A DNA stretch of 64,000 bases from positions 62,001-126,000 of the forward strand of contig NZ_LFLZ01000017.1 in assembly GCF_001189845.1 (NCBI RefSeq). Reading direction: 5' to 3'. Both the position numbers and the translations under genes were made by a program. A model generated the notes under the pieces. That model saw nothing but the letters and a program-made list of their open reading frames with translations. It ran no database searches and was not told the DNA's origin. This DNA is from Bradyrhizobium tropiciagri. GTDB taxonomy: Bacteria; Pseudomonadota; Alphaproteobacteria; Rhizobiales; Xanthobacteraceae. Shown one piece after another: positions 46,354 to 55,730 of the stretch; the first letter of the stretch is position 1; each line of letters begins with the position of its first letter.

Positions 46354-47153
46354 CTGAGGCCAAGAGCGAAATCAAGCCGACCAGACGTAGCAAAGAGCCC
46401 AAGCGGGCGATGACGGCGCTGCAACGGCGCCGTCTGCGCGTGCCGCGGGTCGGGCTGCACGAGCAGGCGGCGGCGCGGCTGCGCACCATGATCGTGCGCG
46501 GCGAGCTGGCGCCGGGACAATCGCTGGGCGAGGCTGATTTGTCCGACGCGCTCGGCATTTCGCGCACCCCGTTGCGCGAGGCGCTGAAGCAGTTGGCGAA
46601 CGAGGGCCTGGTCGAGCTCAGGCTCAACCACAGCGCCGTGATCACGCCGTTCCGCCGCGCCGAGCTCGCCGAATTGTTCGAGGCCGTCAGCGGCATCGAG
46701 CGCTGCGCCGCCGAGCTCGCCGCACTCCGCATGGAGGACGCCGATTTCGAGCGGCTCGAGGCGCTGCAGGACAAGATCGAGTGGCATCACGGCCGCGGCG
46801 AGCTGCGCGACTATTTCCAGGCCAATCAGCAGATCCATTCGGCGATCGTCGGCTTCGCCCGCAACGCGGTGCTGAAGGCGACGCACGAGGCACTGCTGGC
46901 GCGGGCCGAGCGCGCGCGCTTTTTCGCGCTCTCGGTGCTCGGGCGCTGGGATGAATCGGTGCGCGAGCATCAGGAGATCCTGGCCGCACTCAGACGCCGC
47001 GATGCGGCGCTGGCCGGGCAGATCCTGGCCCACCACGTGCGCCGCACCGGCGAGATCGTCGCCGAGACGCTGGATGGCAAGGGAGATGAGGCCGGAGTGC
47101 CGGACGCACCCGCCAAGCCGCGCGGCCGCAAGGCGAGGACCATTGCGCCATGA
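46350..47153 (+). CDS. GntR family regulator (FadR/VanR, FCD type)
   Basis: The 267-residue protein has a basic N-terminal extension, then a GntR winged HTH (AAARLRTMIVRGELAPGQSL, and ISRTPLREALKQLANEGLVE). The C-terminal FCD domain, with D, H and H ligands spread along NQQIHSAIVG and REHQEILAAL, probably binds a metal and an organic acid. It sits inside the operon it should control (GTGA overlap before, ATGA overlap after). A candidate site lies at 44081-44100 in the operon promoter. Confidence 0.85.
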   Translation: MTEAKSEIKPTRRSKEPKRAMTALQRRRLRVPRVGLHEQAAARLRTMIVRGELAPGQSLGEADLSDALGISRTPLREALKQLANEGLVELRLNHSAVITPFRRAELAELFEAVSGIERCAAELAALRMEDADFERLEALQDKIEWHHGRGELRDYFQANQQIHSAIVGFARNAVLKATHEALLARAERARFFALSVLGRWDESVREHQEILAALRRRDAALAGQILAHHVRRTGEIVAETLDGKGDEAGVPDAPAKPRGRKARTIAP

Positions 47154-47910
47154 AGATCCTGCTGCTCAATCCCAACACGACGGCTGATGTGACGGATCTG
47201 CTCCACGCCGCCGGCAGCAAGGTCGCCTCGGCCGGTACCGAACTCGTGCCGGTCACTGCCGCGCGCGGCGTGCCTTATATTGCGACCCGCGCCGAGGCGC
47301 AGATCGGCGGCGCGATCGCGCTGGAGATGCTGGCCGAGGCCGGTCCCATCGATGCCGCCATCATCGCCGCGTTCGGCGATCCCGGCCTGTTCGGCGCGCG
47401 CGAGCTGTTCTCATATCCCGTTGTCGGATTGGCCGAGGCCGCGATGCTCACGGCCTGCATGCTCGGCCGGCGGTTTGCGATCGTGACCTTCGCCGGCGCA
47501 CTGGCGCATGGTACGAGGAATGCGTCGCCATGCATGGGCTCAGCGGACGCTGCGCCGGCATCCGCACGCTCGACGGCAGCTTCCAGTCGATCTCCGACGT
47601 CCAGGCCGAGAAGGAGGAGCTCCTGGTCGCGCTCGCCAACCAGGCAGTCGCGCAGGATGCTGCCGACGTCGTCATTCTGTCAGGCGCGCCGCTCGCCGGG
47701 CTCGCGGTGAAAGTTCGCGACCGCATTCCGGTGCCGGTGGTCGATCCGGTCGCGGCCGCCGTGCGCCAGGCGGAGACGCTCGCCGTGCTCAAGCCGCGCA
47801 AAGCGGTGGCCGGGACCTTCCGCCGTCCCGATCCGAAGCCGACGATCGGGCTGGCCGAGCCGCTTGCCGCAATCATCGAACATCGCTCACCGAAAGAGGG
47901 GACAAGCTGA
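47150..47910 (+). pseudogene. Hydantoin racemase-like protein, frameshifted
   Basis: The start (MKILLLNPNTTADVTDLLHA) and the IIAAFGDPGLFGARE segment mark an Asp/Glu/hydantoin racemase. The frame is lost at about 47507. One frame over it continues WYEECVAMHGLSGRCAGIRT to a stop at 47908-47910. Adding one C (GCGCCATGG read as GCGCATGG) joins them to about 253 residues. The enzyme would interconvert hydantoin isomers before ring opening by the next gene product. It overlaps the GntR gene (ATGA) and the next start (TGATG). The break may be a sequencing indel. Confidence 0.8.
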
Positions 47911-49322
47911 TGTCCTTCGACGCCATCATCCGAGGCGGCACCGTCGTCACCGCGGCCGACACCTTTGCCTGCGACGTCGGCATCCGTGACGGCAAGATCA
48001 CCGCGCTCGGAAATGATCTCGGCCCGGCCACCACCATCATCGATGCAACCGACCGGCTGGTGCTGCCCGGCGGCATCGACAGCCACGTCCATTTCGCCCA
48101 GCCGTCCGGCGACGGCATCGTGATGGCCGACGGCTTTGCCTCCGGCACCCGCTCGGCGGCGTTCGGCGGCAACACCACGGTGCTGCCGTTCTGCCTGCAG
48201 GAGAAGGGCCAGACGCTGCGCGAAGCGCTGAAGCACTATCATTCGCTGGCGGACGGCGAATGCCATGTCGACGTCGCCTTCCATCTGATCGTCACCGATC
48301 CGACCGAGCATGTGCTGGGCCAGGAGCTGCCGGCGCTGGTCGAGGACGGCTACACCTCGCTCAAGGTTTTCATGACCTATGAGGGGCTGGCGCTGTCGGA
48401 TCGCGAGCTGCTCGAGACCATGTCGGTCGCGCGCGAGACCGGCGCGATGCTGATGGTGCATGCGGAAAACTTCGACGCTATTCGCTTCCTCACGGACCGG
48501 CTGGAACGTGCCGGCAACACCGCGCCGCGCTTCCACGCAGCATCGCGGCCGATCCCGGTCGAGCGCGAGGCCACCCATCGCGCGATCTCGCTGTCGGAAC
48601 TCGTCGATGTGCCGATCATGATCGTGCACGTCTCGAACCGCGAGGCGATGGACGAAATCCGGCGCGCGCAGCAGCGCGGTCTCAGGGTGATGGGCGAAAC
48701 CTGTCCGCAATACCTGATGCTCACCGAGAAGGACCTCGACCAGCTCAATATGGAGGGCGCGAAATACGTCTGCTCGCCGCCGCCGCGCGATGTCGCCAGC
48801 CAGCAGGCATGCTGGGAAGGCCTGCAGCAGAAAGTATTCTCGGTGTTCTCGTCGGACCATTGCCCGTTCCGCTACGACGATCCGAAAGGCAAGCTCGCGC
48901 CGAAAGGGCGCACCAGCTTCCGCTGGGTGCCGAACGGCATTCCCGGCGTCGCGACCCGGCTGCCGATCCTGTTCTCCGAGGGCGTGGTCAAGGGCCGCAT
49001 CGATCTCAACAGCTTCGTCGCCTTCAGTGCCACCAACCACGCCAAGATCTACGGCCTCTATCCGCGCAAGGGCACGATCGCGGTCGGCTCCGATGCCGAC
49101 ATTGCGCTGTGGGACCCCAAGCGCAAGGTGACGATCCGCCACGAGCTGATCCACGACGGCTCGGACTACACACCCTATGAAGGCCTCGAAGTGACCGGCT
49201 GGCCGGTGCTGACCATGGTGCGCGGCAAGGTGGTCGTCGACGACGGCACCCTTGTCGGCAGCAAGGAGCACGGCACATATTTGCCGCGTGCCAAACCTCC
49301 GGCGGGGGCGACCATCCCGTAA
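47910..49322 (+). CDS. Dihydropyrimidinase / hydantoinase-like amidohydrolase
   Basis: The 470-residue protein is a cyclic amidohydrolase: it starts SFDAIIRGGTVVTA, has the metal-binding GGIDSHVHF, a carboxylated-lysine segment YTSLKVFMTYEG, HAENFDAI, IVHVSNREA and the late metal Asp in FSSDHCPFR, with NHAKIYGLYPRKG at the end. It should open a hydantoin or dihydropyrimidine ring in a metal-dependent way. The neighbouring racemase supports a hydantoin-type substrate. The start overlaps the previous stop by one base (TGATG). Confidence 0.9.
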   Translation: MSFDAIIRGGTVVTAADTFACDVGIRDGKITALGNDLGPATTIIDATDRLVLPGGIDSHVHFAQPSGDGIVMADGFASGTRSAAFGGNTTVLPFCLQEKGQTLREALKHYHSLADGECHVDVAFHLIVTDPTEHVLGQELPALVEDGYTSLKVFMTYEGLALSDRELLETMSVARETGAMLMVHAENFDAIRFLTDRLERAGNTAPRFHAASRPIPVEREATHRAISLSELVDVPIMIVHVSNREAMDEIRRAQQRGLRVMGETCPQYLMLTEKDLDQLNMEGAKYVCSPPPRDVASQQACWEGLQQKVFSVFSSDHCPFRYDDPKGKLAPKGRTSFRWVPNGIPGVATRLPILFSEGVVKGRIDLNSFVAFSATNHAKIYGLYPRKGTIAVGSDADIALWDPKRKVTIRHELIHDGSDYTPYEGLEVTGWPVLTMVRGKVVVDDGTLVGSKEHGTYLPRAKPPAGATIP

Positions 49323-49366
49323 TACGCCAAGGAAGTAACCGCAAAGCAAGAAGGCAGGAGACCACC

Positions 49367-50251
49367 ATGCCCTACGCGACAACAGATGACGGCGTGCGGC
49401 TCTATTTCGAGGAGACCGGATCCGGTCATCCGGTGATCCTGGTCCATGAATTCGCCGGCGATTTGCGCAGCTACGAGCCGCAGATGCGGCATTTCGGCAA
49501 ACGCTTCCGCACCATTGCCTACAATGCGCGCGGCTTTCCGCCGTCTGATGTGCCGGAGCAGGTCTCGTCCTATTCGCAGGCGCGCGCCGCGGACGACATC
49601 CTGGCCGTGCTCGATCACATCGGCGCGCCGAAGGCGCATATCGTCGGCCTCTCGATGGGCGGGTTTGCGACACTGCATTTCGGATTGCGTCATCCGACGC
49701 GGGCGCTGTCGCTGTGCATCGGCGGCTGCGGCTATGGTGCCGAGCTCGACAAGCGCGAGACGTTCCGCGCCGAGGCCGATGTCATCGCCAACATGATCCG
49801 CAAGGAAGGCATGCCGGCCTTCGCCGAGCGCTACGCCTACGGGCCGACGCGCGTGCAATACGAGAACAAGGATCCGCGCGGCCACGACGAGTTCAAGCGC
49901 ATGCTGGCAGAGCATTCAGCGGTCGGATCGGCCAACACCCAGCAGGGCGTGCAGAAGGAGCGGCCCTCGCTCTACACGCTGGTCGAGGAGATGAAGCGCA
50001 TCAGTGTGCCGACACTGATCATCACCGGCGACGAGGACTGGCCGTGCCTGTTGCCGGGCATCCTGATGAAGCAGAGCATCCCGTCGGCTGCACTCGCGGT
50101 GATGCCGAACTGTGGTCATGCCATCAACATCGAGGAGCCCGACGAGTACAACCGCATCGTCGGCGATTTCCTGTCCCAGGTCGAAAGCGGCCGCTGGCCG
50201 CAGCGCGATCCCCGTGCTGTGAGTGCATCGATCACGGGGATAAAGGACTAG
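49367..50251 (+). CDS. Alpha/beta hydrolase
   Basis: The 294-residue protein has the alpha/beta-hydrolase fold: an oxyanion-hole segment VHEFAGDLRSYEPQ, the nucleophile elbow GLSMGG, Asp in ITGDEDWPC and His in NCGHAINIEEP. In this operon it probably hydrolyses an ester, amide or enol-lactone intermediate from the ring-opening steps. An AGGAGA sequence precedes the ATG by about ten bases. It is last in the operon, about 45 bases after the amidohydrolase. Confidence 0.85.
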   Translation: MPYATTDDGVRLYFEETGSGHPVILVHEFAGDLRSYEPQMRHFGKRFRTIAYNARGFPPSDVPEQVSSYSQARAADDILAVLDHIGAPKAHIVGLSMGGFATLHFGLRHPTRALSLCIGGCGYGAELDKRETFRAEADVIANMIRKEGMPAFAERYAYGPTRVQYENKDPRGHDEFKRMLAEHSAVGSANTQQGVQKERPSLYTLVEEMKRISVPTLIITGDEDWPCLLPGILMKQSIPSAALAVMPNCGHAINIEEPDEYNRIVGDFLSQVESGRWPQRDPRAVSASITGIKD

Positions 50252-50609
50252 GGCGCGTACTCATCGTCAGCGGCTTGCGTGAGAAGGCGAGGGGCTCCAT
50301 TGCCCCTTGCTCTAATGTTCGTGTGTGCACTCCTGCTAATTTTTCTGCCACACACTCCGCTATGTCGGATTGTTGCCGACGCAATGCGCGCGGGAGCAGG
50401 TCGACTCATGACGCGCATATCGGCGTCATCGAGATAGAGAATAATCCAACATCGCTCGCAAGCGCCGCAACGACGCGTGAATCGAACGCGCGTTGATGAA
50501 TCGTTGTGACGAAGCGTTGCTCGCACAAAACTTACACAGGGCTGTCATCGGCGATGGATAACTTGTCGCAGGTCGACGTCACAAATCTGTAAAATCAAGG
50601 GGCACTACG
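50252..50609 (+). other. Intergenic region with a weak terminator-like hairpin
   Basis: AGGGGC (50290-50295) and GCCCCT (50302-50307) pair around a six-base loop shortly after the hydrolase stop. There is no T-tract, so termination is uncertain. The rest is the presumed promoter region of the phosphoesterase gene; no boxes were recognised and no gene is supported. Confidence 0.4.
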
Positions 50610-52301
50610 GTGAAAGCCAAATTTCTTTCGACGGTCGGAGTCTGTCTGGTTGCTGCCGCTGCAATTGCGTGCAGCGCCGCCGCTCAGGACGACAGGGATC
50701 ACGATCATCGTCATCCGCACGACATCCACACCGCAACGCCGATCAAGCATCTCGTCGTCATCTTCAACGAGAACCGCTCGTTCGATCATTATTTCGCAAC
50801 GTATCCGAACGCGGCCAACCCGACCGGCTCGATTCCGTTCACGGCGAAGCCGCATACGCCGAAGGTCAACAACCTCGCCAACGCCAATCTGCTGACCAAC
50901 AACCCGAACCTCAATCCGGCCAATGGCACCGGCGCGACCAACCCGTTCCGCCTCGACCGCACCCAGGCCAACACGCGCTCGCAGAACCACGCCTACACGC
51001 CCGAGCAGCAGGCGGTCGATAACGGCAGCGAAGACCTGTTTCCTAAGTTCACGGGTCGCGGCACCGCCGGCGGCGTCGGCGCCTTCGGCACCAACGGGCA
51101 GGTGATGGGCTATTTCGACGGCAACACCGTCACCGCGTTCTGGAACTACGCCCAGAACTTCGCGATGAGCGACAACAACTGGACCGACACTTTCGGTCCG
51201 TCGACGCCCGGCGCGCTCGAGGTGGTCTCCGGCCAGACCAACGGTGCGCAGAACATCGTCGGCACGTCGTCGTCGATCGCCGACGGCCAGGGCGGCCTGA
51301 CGCTGATCGGCGATACCGATCCTGCCTACGATTCCTGCTCGAGCACGACCAGCCAGGTCCTGATGACCAGCAAGAACATCGGCGACCTGCTCAACGCCGA
51401 GCACATCAGCTGGGGCAGCTTCATGGGAGGCTTCGACCTGACGCTCAAGAACAGCAACGGCACCACCAATTGCGGCCGCAGCACCTTCTCGAGCAACGTC
51501 AACGGCACCATCGTGGACTACATCCCGCACCACGCCTGGTTCCAGTACTACAAGTCGACCGCCAACCCGACTCATGCGCGGCCGAGCTCGGTGAACGCGA
51601 TCGGCCACACCTACGTTCCCGGTAGCAAGACGGTCGATCCGGCCAATCATGCCTACGATCTCGAGGATTTCTACGCCTCGGTGAAAGCCGGCAACTTCCC
51701 GGCCGTCTCCTACATCAAGATGCCGGCCTATCAGGACGGTCATCCCGGCAACTCCGATCCGCTCGACGAGCAGGCGGGCAATGTCGAGCTGATCAACTTC
51801 CTGCAGACGCAGAAGGAGTGGCGCGAGACCGCTGTCATCATCACCTATGACGACAGCGACGGCTGGTACGACCACCAGTACATCGCGCCGACCAGCGCCT
51901 CGTATGATCCGACCGCCGATCAGGTCAACGGTCCCGGCCAGTGCGGCCGCGGTGTCGGCAAGCAGACCCAGCCGAACGGCCTCAACGGCCAGCCGGTGAA
52001 CGGCCGCTGCGGTCCCGGCACGCGCACGCCGTTCATCGTGGTCTCGCCCTTCGCCAAGAAGAACTTCGTCAGCCACACCCGCATCTCGCAGGCCTCGGTC
52101 GTGCGCTTCATCGAAGACAACTGGCTGCACGGCCAGCGTCTCGGCGGCGGCTCGTTCGACGACGGCGTCGAATCGATCACGGACATGTTCGATTTCGATC
52201 GCGGTCACGATCGTGATGATGACGATCGGCAGAACAAGCTGTTCCTCGATCCGACTGCGGGCACGGTGGTCGTCAGCGCTGACGATCATCACCATCACTA
52301 A
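50610..52301 (+). CDS. Secreted phosphoesterase (acid phosphatase / phospholipase C-like)
   Basis: The 563-residue protein starts at GTG 50610 with a signal peptide (FLSTVGVCLVAAAAIACSAA). It then has the phosphoesterase family motif LVVIFNENRSFDHYF (metal and catalytic region), a G-S-F-M-G-G-F-D-L loop, KMPAYQDGHPGNSDP and ITYDDSDGWYDHQY. AcpA-type acid phosphatases and phospholipases C share this layout. Histidine/aspartate-rich stretches flank the domain (DDRDHDHRHPHD near the start, four His at the end) and may bind metal. The next gene follows at 40 bases, suggesting an operon with the peroxidase. Confidence 0.85.
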   Translation: MKAKFLSTVGVCLVAAAAIACSAAAQDDRDHDHRHPHDIHTATPIKHLVVIFNENRSFDHYFATYPNAANPTGSIPFTAKPHTPKVNNLANANLLTNNPNLNPANGTGATNPFRLDRTQANTRSQNHAYTPEQQAVDNGSEDLFPKFTGRGTAGGVGAFGTNGQVMGYFDGNTVTAFWNYAQNFAMSDNNWTDTFGPSTPGALEVVSGQTNGAQNIVGTSSSIADGQGGLTLIGDTDPAYDSCSSTTSQVLMTSKNIGDLLNAEHISWGSFMGGFDLTLKNSNGTTNCGRSTFSSNVNGTIVDYIPHHAWFQYYKSTANPTHARPSSVNAIGHTYVPGSKTVDPANHAYDLEDFYASVKAGNFPAVSYIKMPAYQDGHPGNSDPLDEQAGNVELINFLQTQKEWRETAVIITYDDSDGWYDHQYIAPTSASYDPTADQVNGPGQCGRGVGKQTQPNGLNGQPVNGRCGPGTRTPFIVVSPFAKKNFVSHTRISQASVVRFIEDNWLHGQRLGGGSFDDGVESITDMFDFDRGHDRDDDDRQNKLFLDPTAGTVVVSADDHHHH

Positions 52302-52340
52302 CACTCTGGGACTGGCGCCCTTGGGATCACTGGACGTCAT

Positions 52341-53671
52341 ATGAACGGCCGCATGTTGTGGCTTCTCGGCGCCGGCCTGCTTTGCATGGCCGGCGCCGTT
52401 GCGGCAGTCGAGACGCAAGGGCTTCCGGGCACCAATCCGAACCCGGTGCAGCTCAGGCGTCCGCCTGTGGCTCCGCTGTCCGCCATGGCGCAGGTCGGCC
52501 AGAAGATATTCTTCGACGCGTCGCTGTCGTCGTCGGGCGCATTGTCATGCGCGTCCTGTCACAGTCCGGACCACGCCTACGGCCCGCCCAATGATGCGGC
52601 GGTCATGCTCGGCGGGCCCGCGCAGTCCCGGCAAGGGACGCGCGCCGTCCCTGGCCTGACCTATCTCGAGCGTCAACCGAATTTCAGCATCGGGCCGGAG
52701 AAGGACGAGGACGACAACGTCGTCGATTTCGCGCAACTTGCGGCGGTGGGCCAACAGGCCGCGCGCGCCAAGAAGGTCGCGACCGGGACCGCCGCGTCGG
52801 CGGTCAACATCGTGCCGCAGGGCGGACTGTTCTGGGATGGCCGCGCCGATACGCTGCAGGACCAGGCGATCTTCCCGCTGCTCGATCCCAATGAGATGGA
52901 CGGCGGCAGCATCGAGGTGGTGGCGCAGAAGCTGCTCCAGGCGAGCTACGCGCCGCGCTTCGCAGAGCTGTTCGGCGCCGGCGTGTTCGACAATACGCGG
53001 CTGCTGGTCGCGGAGGCGATGTTTGCGGTCGCACGCTATCAGGTCGAGGAGCCGAGCTTCCATCCCTACACCAGCAAGTTCGACTACTGGCTGGAAGGCA
53101 AGGCGCGCTTGAGCGAGAGCGAGATGCACGGCCTGCAATTGTTCAACGATCCGGAGAAGGCCAATTGCGCCGGGTGCCACACGTCAGCGCCGACCCGCGA
53201 CGGCCTGCCGCCGCTGTTCACCGACCATCAGTATGAGGCGCTCGGCGCGCCACGCAACGCCGCGCTCGGCAGCAACCGCGATCCCAGCTATTTCGATCTC
53301 GGGGTCTGCGGCCCGTACCGCACCGACATTGCCGAGCAGACGCAATATTGCGGGATGTTTCTGACGCCGACCTTGCGCAACACGGCAACGCGGCGGGTGT
53401 TCTTCCACAACGGCGTGTTCACGAGCCTCGAGCAGGTGCTCGATTTCTATAATTTCCGCGATACCAATCCGGAGAAGGTATACCCGCACGCAGCCGACGG
53501 AACGGTTCGGAAATACGACGACCTGCCGGAAAAATATCACGGCAATGTCGACGTCAGCGATCCGCCGTTCGAGCGCCATCTGGGCGATACGCCTGCGATG
53601 ACGGCGCAGGATGAAGCGACATCATCGCCTTCCTGAAGACGTTGACCGACGGCTACCAGCCGGAGCGGTGA
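52341..53671 (+). pseudogene. Di-heme cytochrome c peroxidase-like protein, frameshifted at the very end
   Basis: This exported protein has a signal peptide and two c-type heme motifs, CASCH (about residue 72) and CAGCH (about residue 277), plus FFDASLSSSGALSCASCH and GLFWDGRADTLQDQ, as in bacterial cytochrome c peroxidases/MauG relatives. The frame ends at 53636 with an atypical tail. Adding one G at about 53618 (GCGGAC read as GCGAC) gives the expected end DIIAFLKTLTDGYQPER with stop 53669-53671. Only the last 11 or so residues change, so function may survive. It follows the phosphoesterase gene. Confidence 0.85.
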
Positions 53672-53743
53672 GCGGTCGCCACCGTCCGTCGTGGAACCGA
53701 CACGTGAGTTGGCAGGTCATCGTCATGCGCGCATAATGGGCGG

Positions 53744-54529
53744 ATGCATGTCGTCGAAGGCAACGGCGCAAGAATCCCCGCAATCGGGCTCGGTACATGG
53801 GAGCTGCGTGGGCGGACCTGCGCCCGCATCGTCGAGCAGGCGCTGCGCCTGGGTTACCGGCACATCGACACCGCGCAGATCTACGACAATGAACGTGAGG
53901 TCGGCGAGGGGCTGCGCGCCTCCGGCATCAAGCGCAACGATGTGTTCGTGACCACCAAGGTCTGGACCACGCATTTCATGGCGAAGGATCTCGAACGTTC
54001 CGCCAAGGAGAGCCTGGCGCGGCTGCGTTTGACCGAGGTTGACCTGTTGCTGTTGCACTGGCCCAATCCGCAAGTGCCGCTTGCCGAAACGCTCGGTGCG
54101 CTGGCGCGGGTCAAACAGGCCGGACTGGCGCGGCATATCGGCCTCTCGAACTTCGACGTGGCGCAGATCGAGGAGGCGGTTGCGGCGTGCCCCGAGCCGC
54201 TTGCCTGCGATCAGGTCGAGTACCATCCCTATCTCGGCCAGGCCGATGTGATCGATGCCTGTACACGCCATGGCATGGCGTTCGTCGCCTACAGCCCGAT
54301 CGCGAAAGGGCGCGTCAAGGGCGACCGCGCGCTGGCGCGGATCGGCGACCGCTATCGCAAGACGGCTGCCCAGATCTGCCTGCGCTGGCTGGTGCAACAG
54401 AACGTCTCGGCGATCCCGCGCACCTCAAAGCTCGAGCGGCTCCAGGAAAATATCGACATCTTCGATTTCGAACTGTCGGATGAGGACATGCGCGAGATTA
54501 CGGCGATGGGGAGCGCGGCCGCGCGTTGA
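53744..54529 (+). CDS. Aldo/keto reductase
   Basis: The 261-residue TIM-barrel enzyme reduces aldehydes or ketones with NADPH. The catalytic tetrad is visible: Asp and Tyr in HIDTAQIYDNE, Lys in VTTKVW and His in LLLHWPN. The cofactor motif lies near IPRTSKLERLQEN. The protein is shorter than the 280-residue average of AKR5-type enzymes but seems complete, with the end EITAMGSAAAR. No operon partner is evident. Confidence 0.9.
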   Translation: MHVVEGNGARIPAIGLGTWELRGRTCARIVEQALRLGYRHIDTAQIYDNEREVGEGLRASGIKRNDVFVTTKVWTTHFMAKDLERSAKESLARLRLTEVDLLLLHWPNPQVPLAETLGALARVKQAGLARHIGLSNFDVAQIEEAVAACPEPLACDQVEYHPYLGQADVIDACTRHGMAFVAYSPIAKGRVKGDRALARIGDRYRKTAAQICLRWLVQQNVSAIPRTSKLERLQENIDIFDFELSDEDMREITAMGSAAAR

Positions 54530-54707
54530 CGGCCCATTGGATCCTGGCCCGAGCATCGCGTCGCGGAAAATGGCTAGGCAGCGGTCCGGATCGTGCTATT
54601 GCCCGCTGGCTGAGCGCGGTTTTGGATCGCGAATGGGGGATTGAGGCAGGTGGGTTCCAGCCGGTATTGTAGCCGGCGGGGAGACGACACCGATGTGATC
54701 GAGCGGG

Positions 54708-55628
54708 ATGAAGTTTCGGCCAAACGCGGATATGATGGCGTCGGTGTTCGTGCACCTGATGCTGCTCGCGCTGATTTTCCTTTATTCGGAGGTCCATCAG
54801 TTCGACCCCGTCGCCGCTGATACGGTGCCGGTCGAGATCGTGACGCCGCAGGAGGTCGCCAAGGCGGAGATTAAGGCGGAGATCAAGCCCGAACCCGATC
54901 CGGTGCCGAGTCCGTCGCCGACGCCCGAATTGCGGTTGCCGTCACTCGACAAGCCGGTGGACACCGCCAAGCCCGAGCCGTCAGCGCAAGCGCCCGCACC
55001 GCAGCCGCAGCAGCCCACGCCGCAGCCTGCGCAGAAGCAGGCGACACCGGCGCCCAAGCCCAGCCCGGCGGCGCAACATGCTGCGGCCGAGCCCCCGCCC
55101 GCGCCGCCTGCACTCCAGACGCCGCCGATGCCTCAGCCGATGCCGCAGCAACAGGCGGCGGCGTCACCGCCTGCCTATACGCAGCCGGAGCCGGACCTGT
55201 CCGTCAAATACAATGTCATGCTTGGCTTGCCGCCCGACATCTCCGTGAAGCCGCCGGCCGAAGCGCCGTCCGGCCCAGGTCCCGGCAAGGATAATTTCGA
55301 CGCCGCGGCCACCGAGCAGGCCGACGTCGGCTCCAGCGTGGTCGCCGAATTCCGCCGTCATCTGAAGACCTGCATGAAGCTTCCGGCGACGCTGAGCACG
55401 AGCGATGACGTCAAGATCAAGCTTCGGGTGTTCATGAAGCCCGACGGCAAGCTCGCCGCATCGCCTTTGCTGATCGAAGCCACCGCATCGGAAAAGGGAC
55501 CGCTGCTGCTCAAGAGCGCGACCGATGCGCTGCAAACCTGCCAGCCCTATGCGATGCTGCCGCGGGATCGCTACGGCGAATGGAAGGTGCTCGACCTCGA
55601 CTTCACGCCGCGCGATTTCGCGTCGTGA
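54708..55628 (+). CDS. TonB-like periplasmic-spanning protein
   Basis: The 306-residue protein has one N-terminal membrane helix (ASVFVHLMLLALIFLYS). A long Pro/Ala/Gln/Lys-rich periplasmic stretch spans about residues 60-170. The folded C-terminal domain at about 210-306 contains AEFRRHLKTCMKLPATLS and LRVFMKPDGKLAASP. This is the layout of TonB or TolA proteins that reach through the periplasm, although no ExbB/ExbD genes are near. The C-terminal domain is most like TonB-C/TolA-C. An alternative is a division- or envelope-linked TolA analogue. Confidence 0.65.
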   Translation: MKFRPNADMMASVFVHLMLLALIFLYSEVHQFDPVAADTVPVEIVTPQEVAKAEIKAEIKPEPDPVPSPSPTPELRLPSLDKPVDTAKPEPSAQAPAPQPQQPTPQPAQKQATPAPKPSPAAQHAAAEPPPAPPALQTPPMPQPMPQQQAAASPPAYTQPEPDLSVKYNVMLGLPPDISVKPPAEAPSGPGPGKDNFDAAATEQADVGSSVVAEFRRHLKTCMKLPATLSTSDDVKIKLRVFMKPDGKLAASPLLIEATASEKGPLLLKSATDALQTCQPYAMLPRDRYGEWKVLDLDFTPRDFAS

Positions 55629-55635
55629 GTGGACG

Positions 55636-55720
55636 CGTCATTGCGAGCGAAGCGAAGCAATCCATGCCTCCGCGAAACGGATAAATGGATTGCTTCGTCG
55701 CTTCGCTCCTCGCAATGACG
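55636..55720. repeat. Long intergenic palindromic repeat (REP-like)
   Basis: A left arm beginning CGTCATTGCGAGCGAAGCG (55636-55665) and a right arm ending TCCTCGCAATGACG (55685-55720) are near-perfect reverse complements. They form a hairpin in the gap between two convergent genes. Repeats with this CATTGCGAGCGAAGCGAAGC core are widespread in Bradyrhizobium-type genomes (recollection). It may also act as a bidirectional terminator. Confidence 0.85.
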
Positions 55721-55730
55721 GGCGGCTTGT

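Noticed and set aside
47448..49673. 741-codon minus-strand frame across the dihydropyrimidinase gene
   Set aside because: It is antisense to a well-conserved amidohydrolase and has no recognisable motifs.
50595..52418. 607-codon minus-strand frame across the phosphoesterase gene
   Set aside because: It has a Val/Ala/Arg-rich shadow composition opposite a gene with a signal peptide and clear phosphoesterase motifs.
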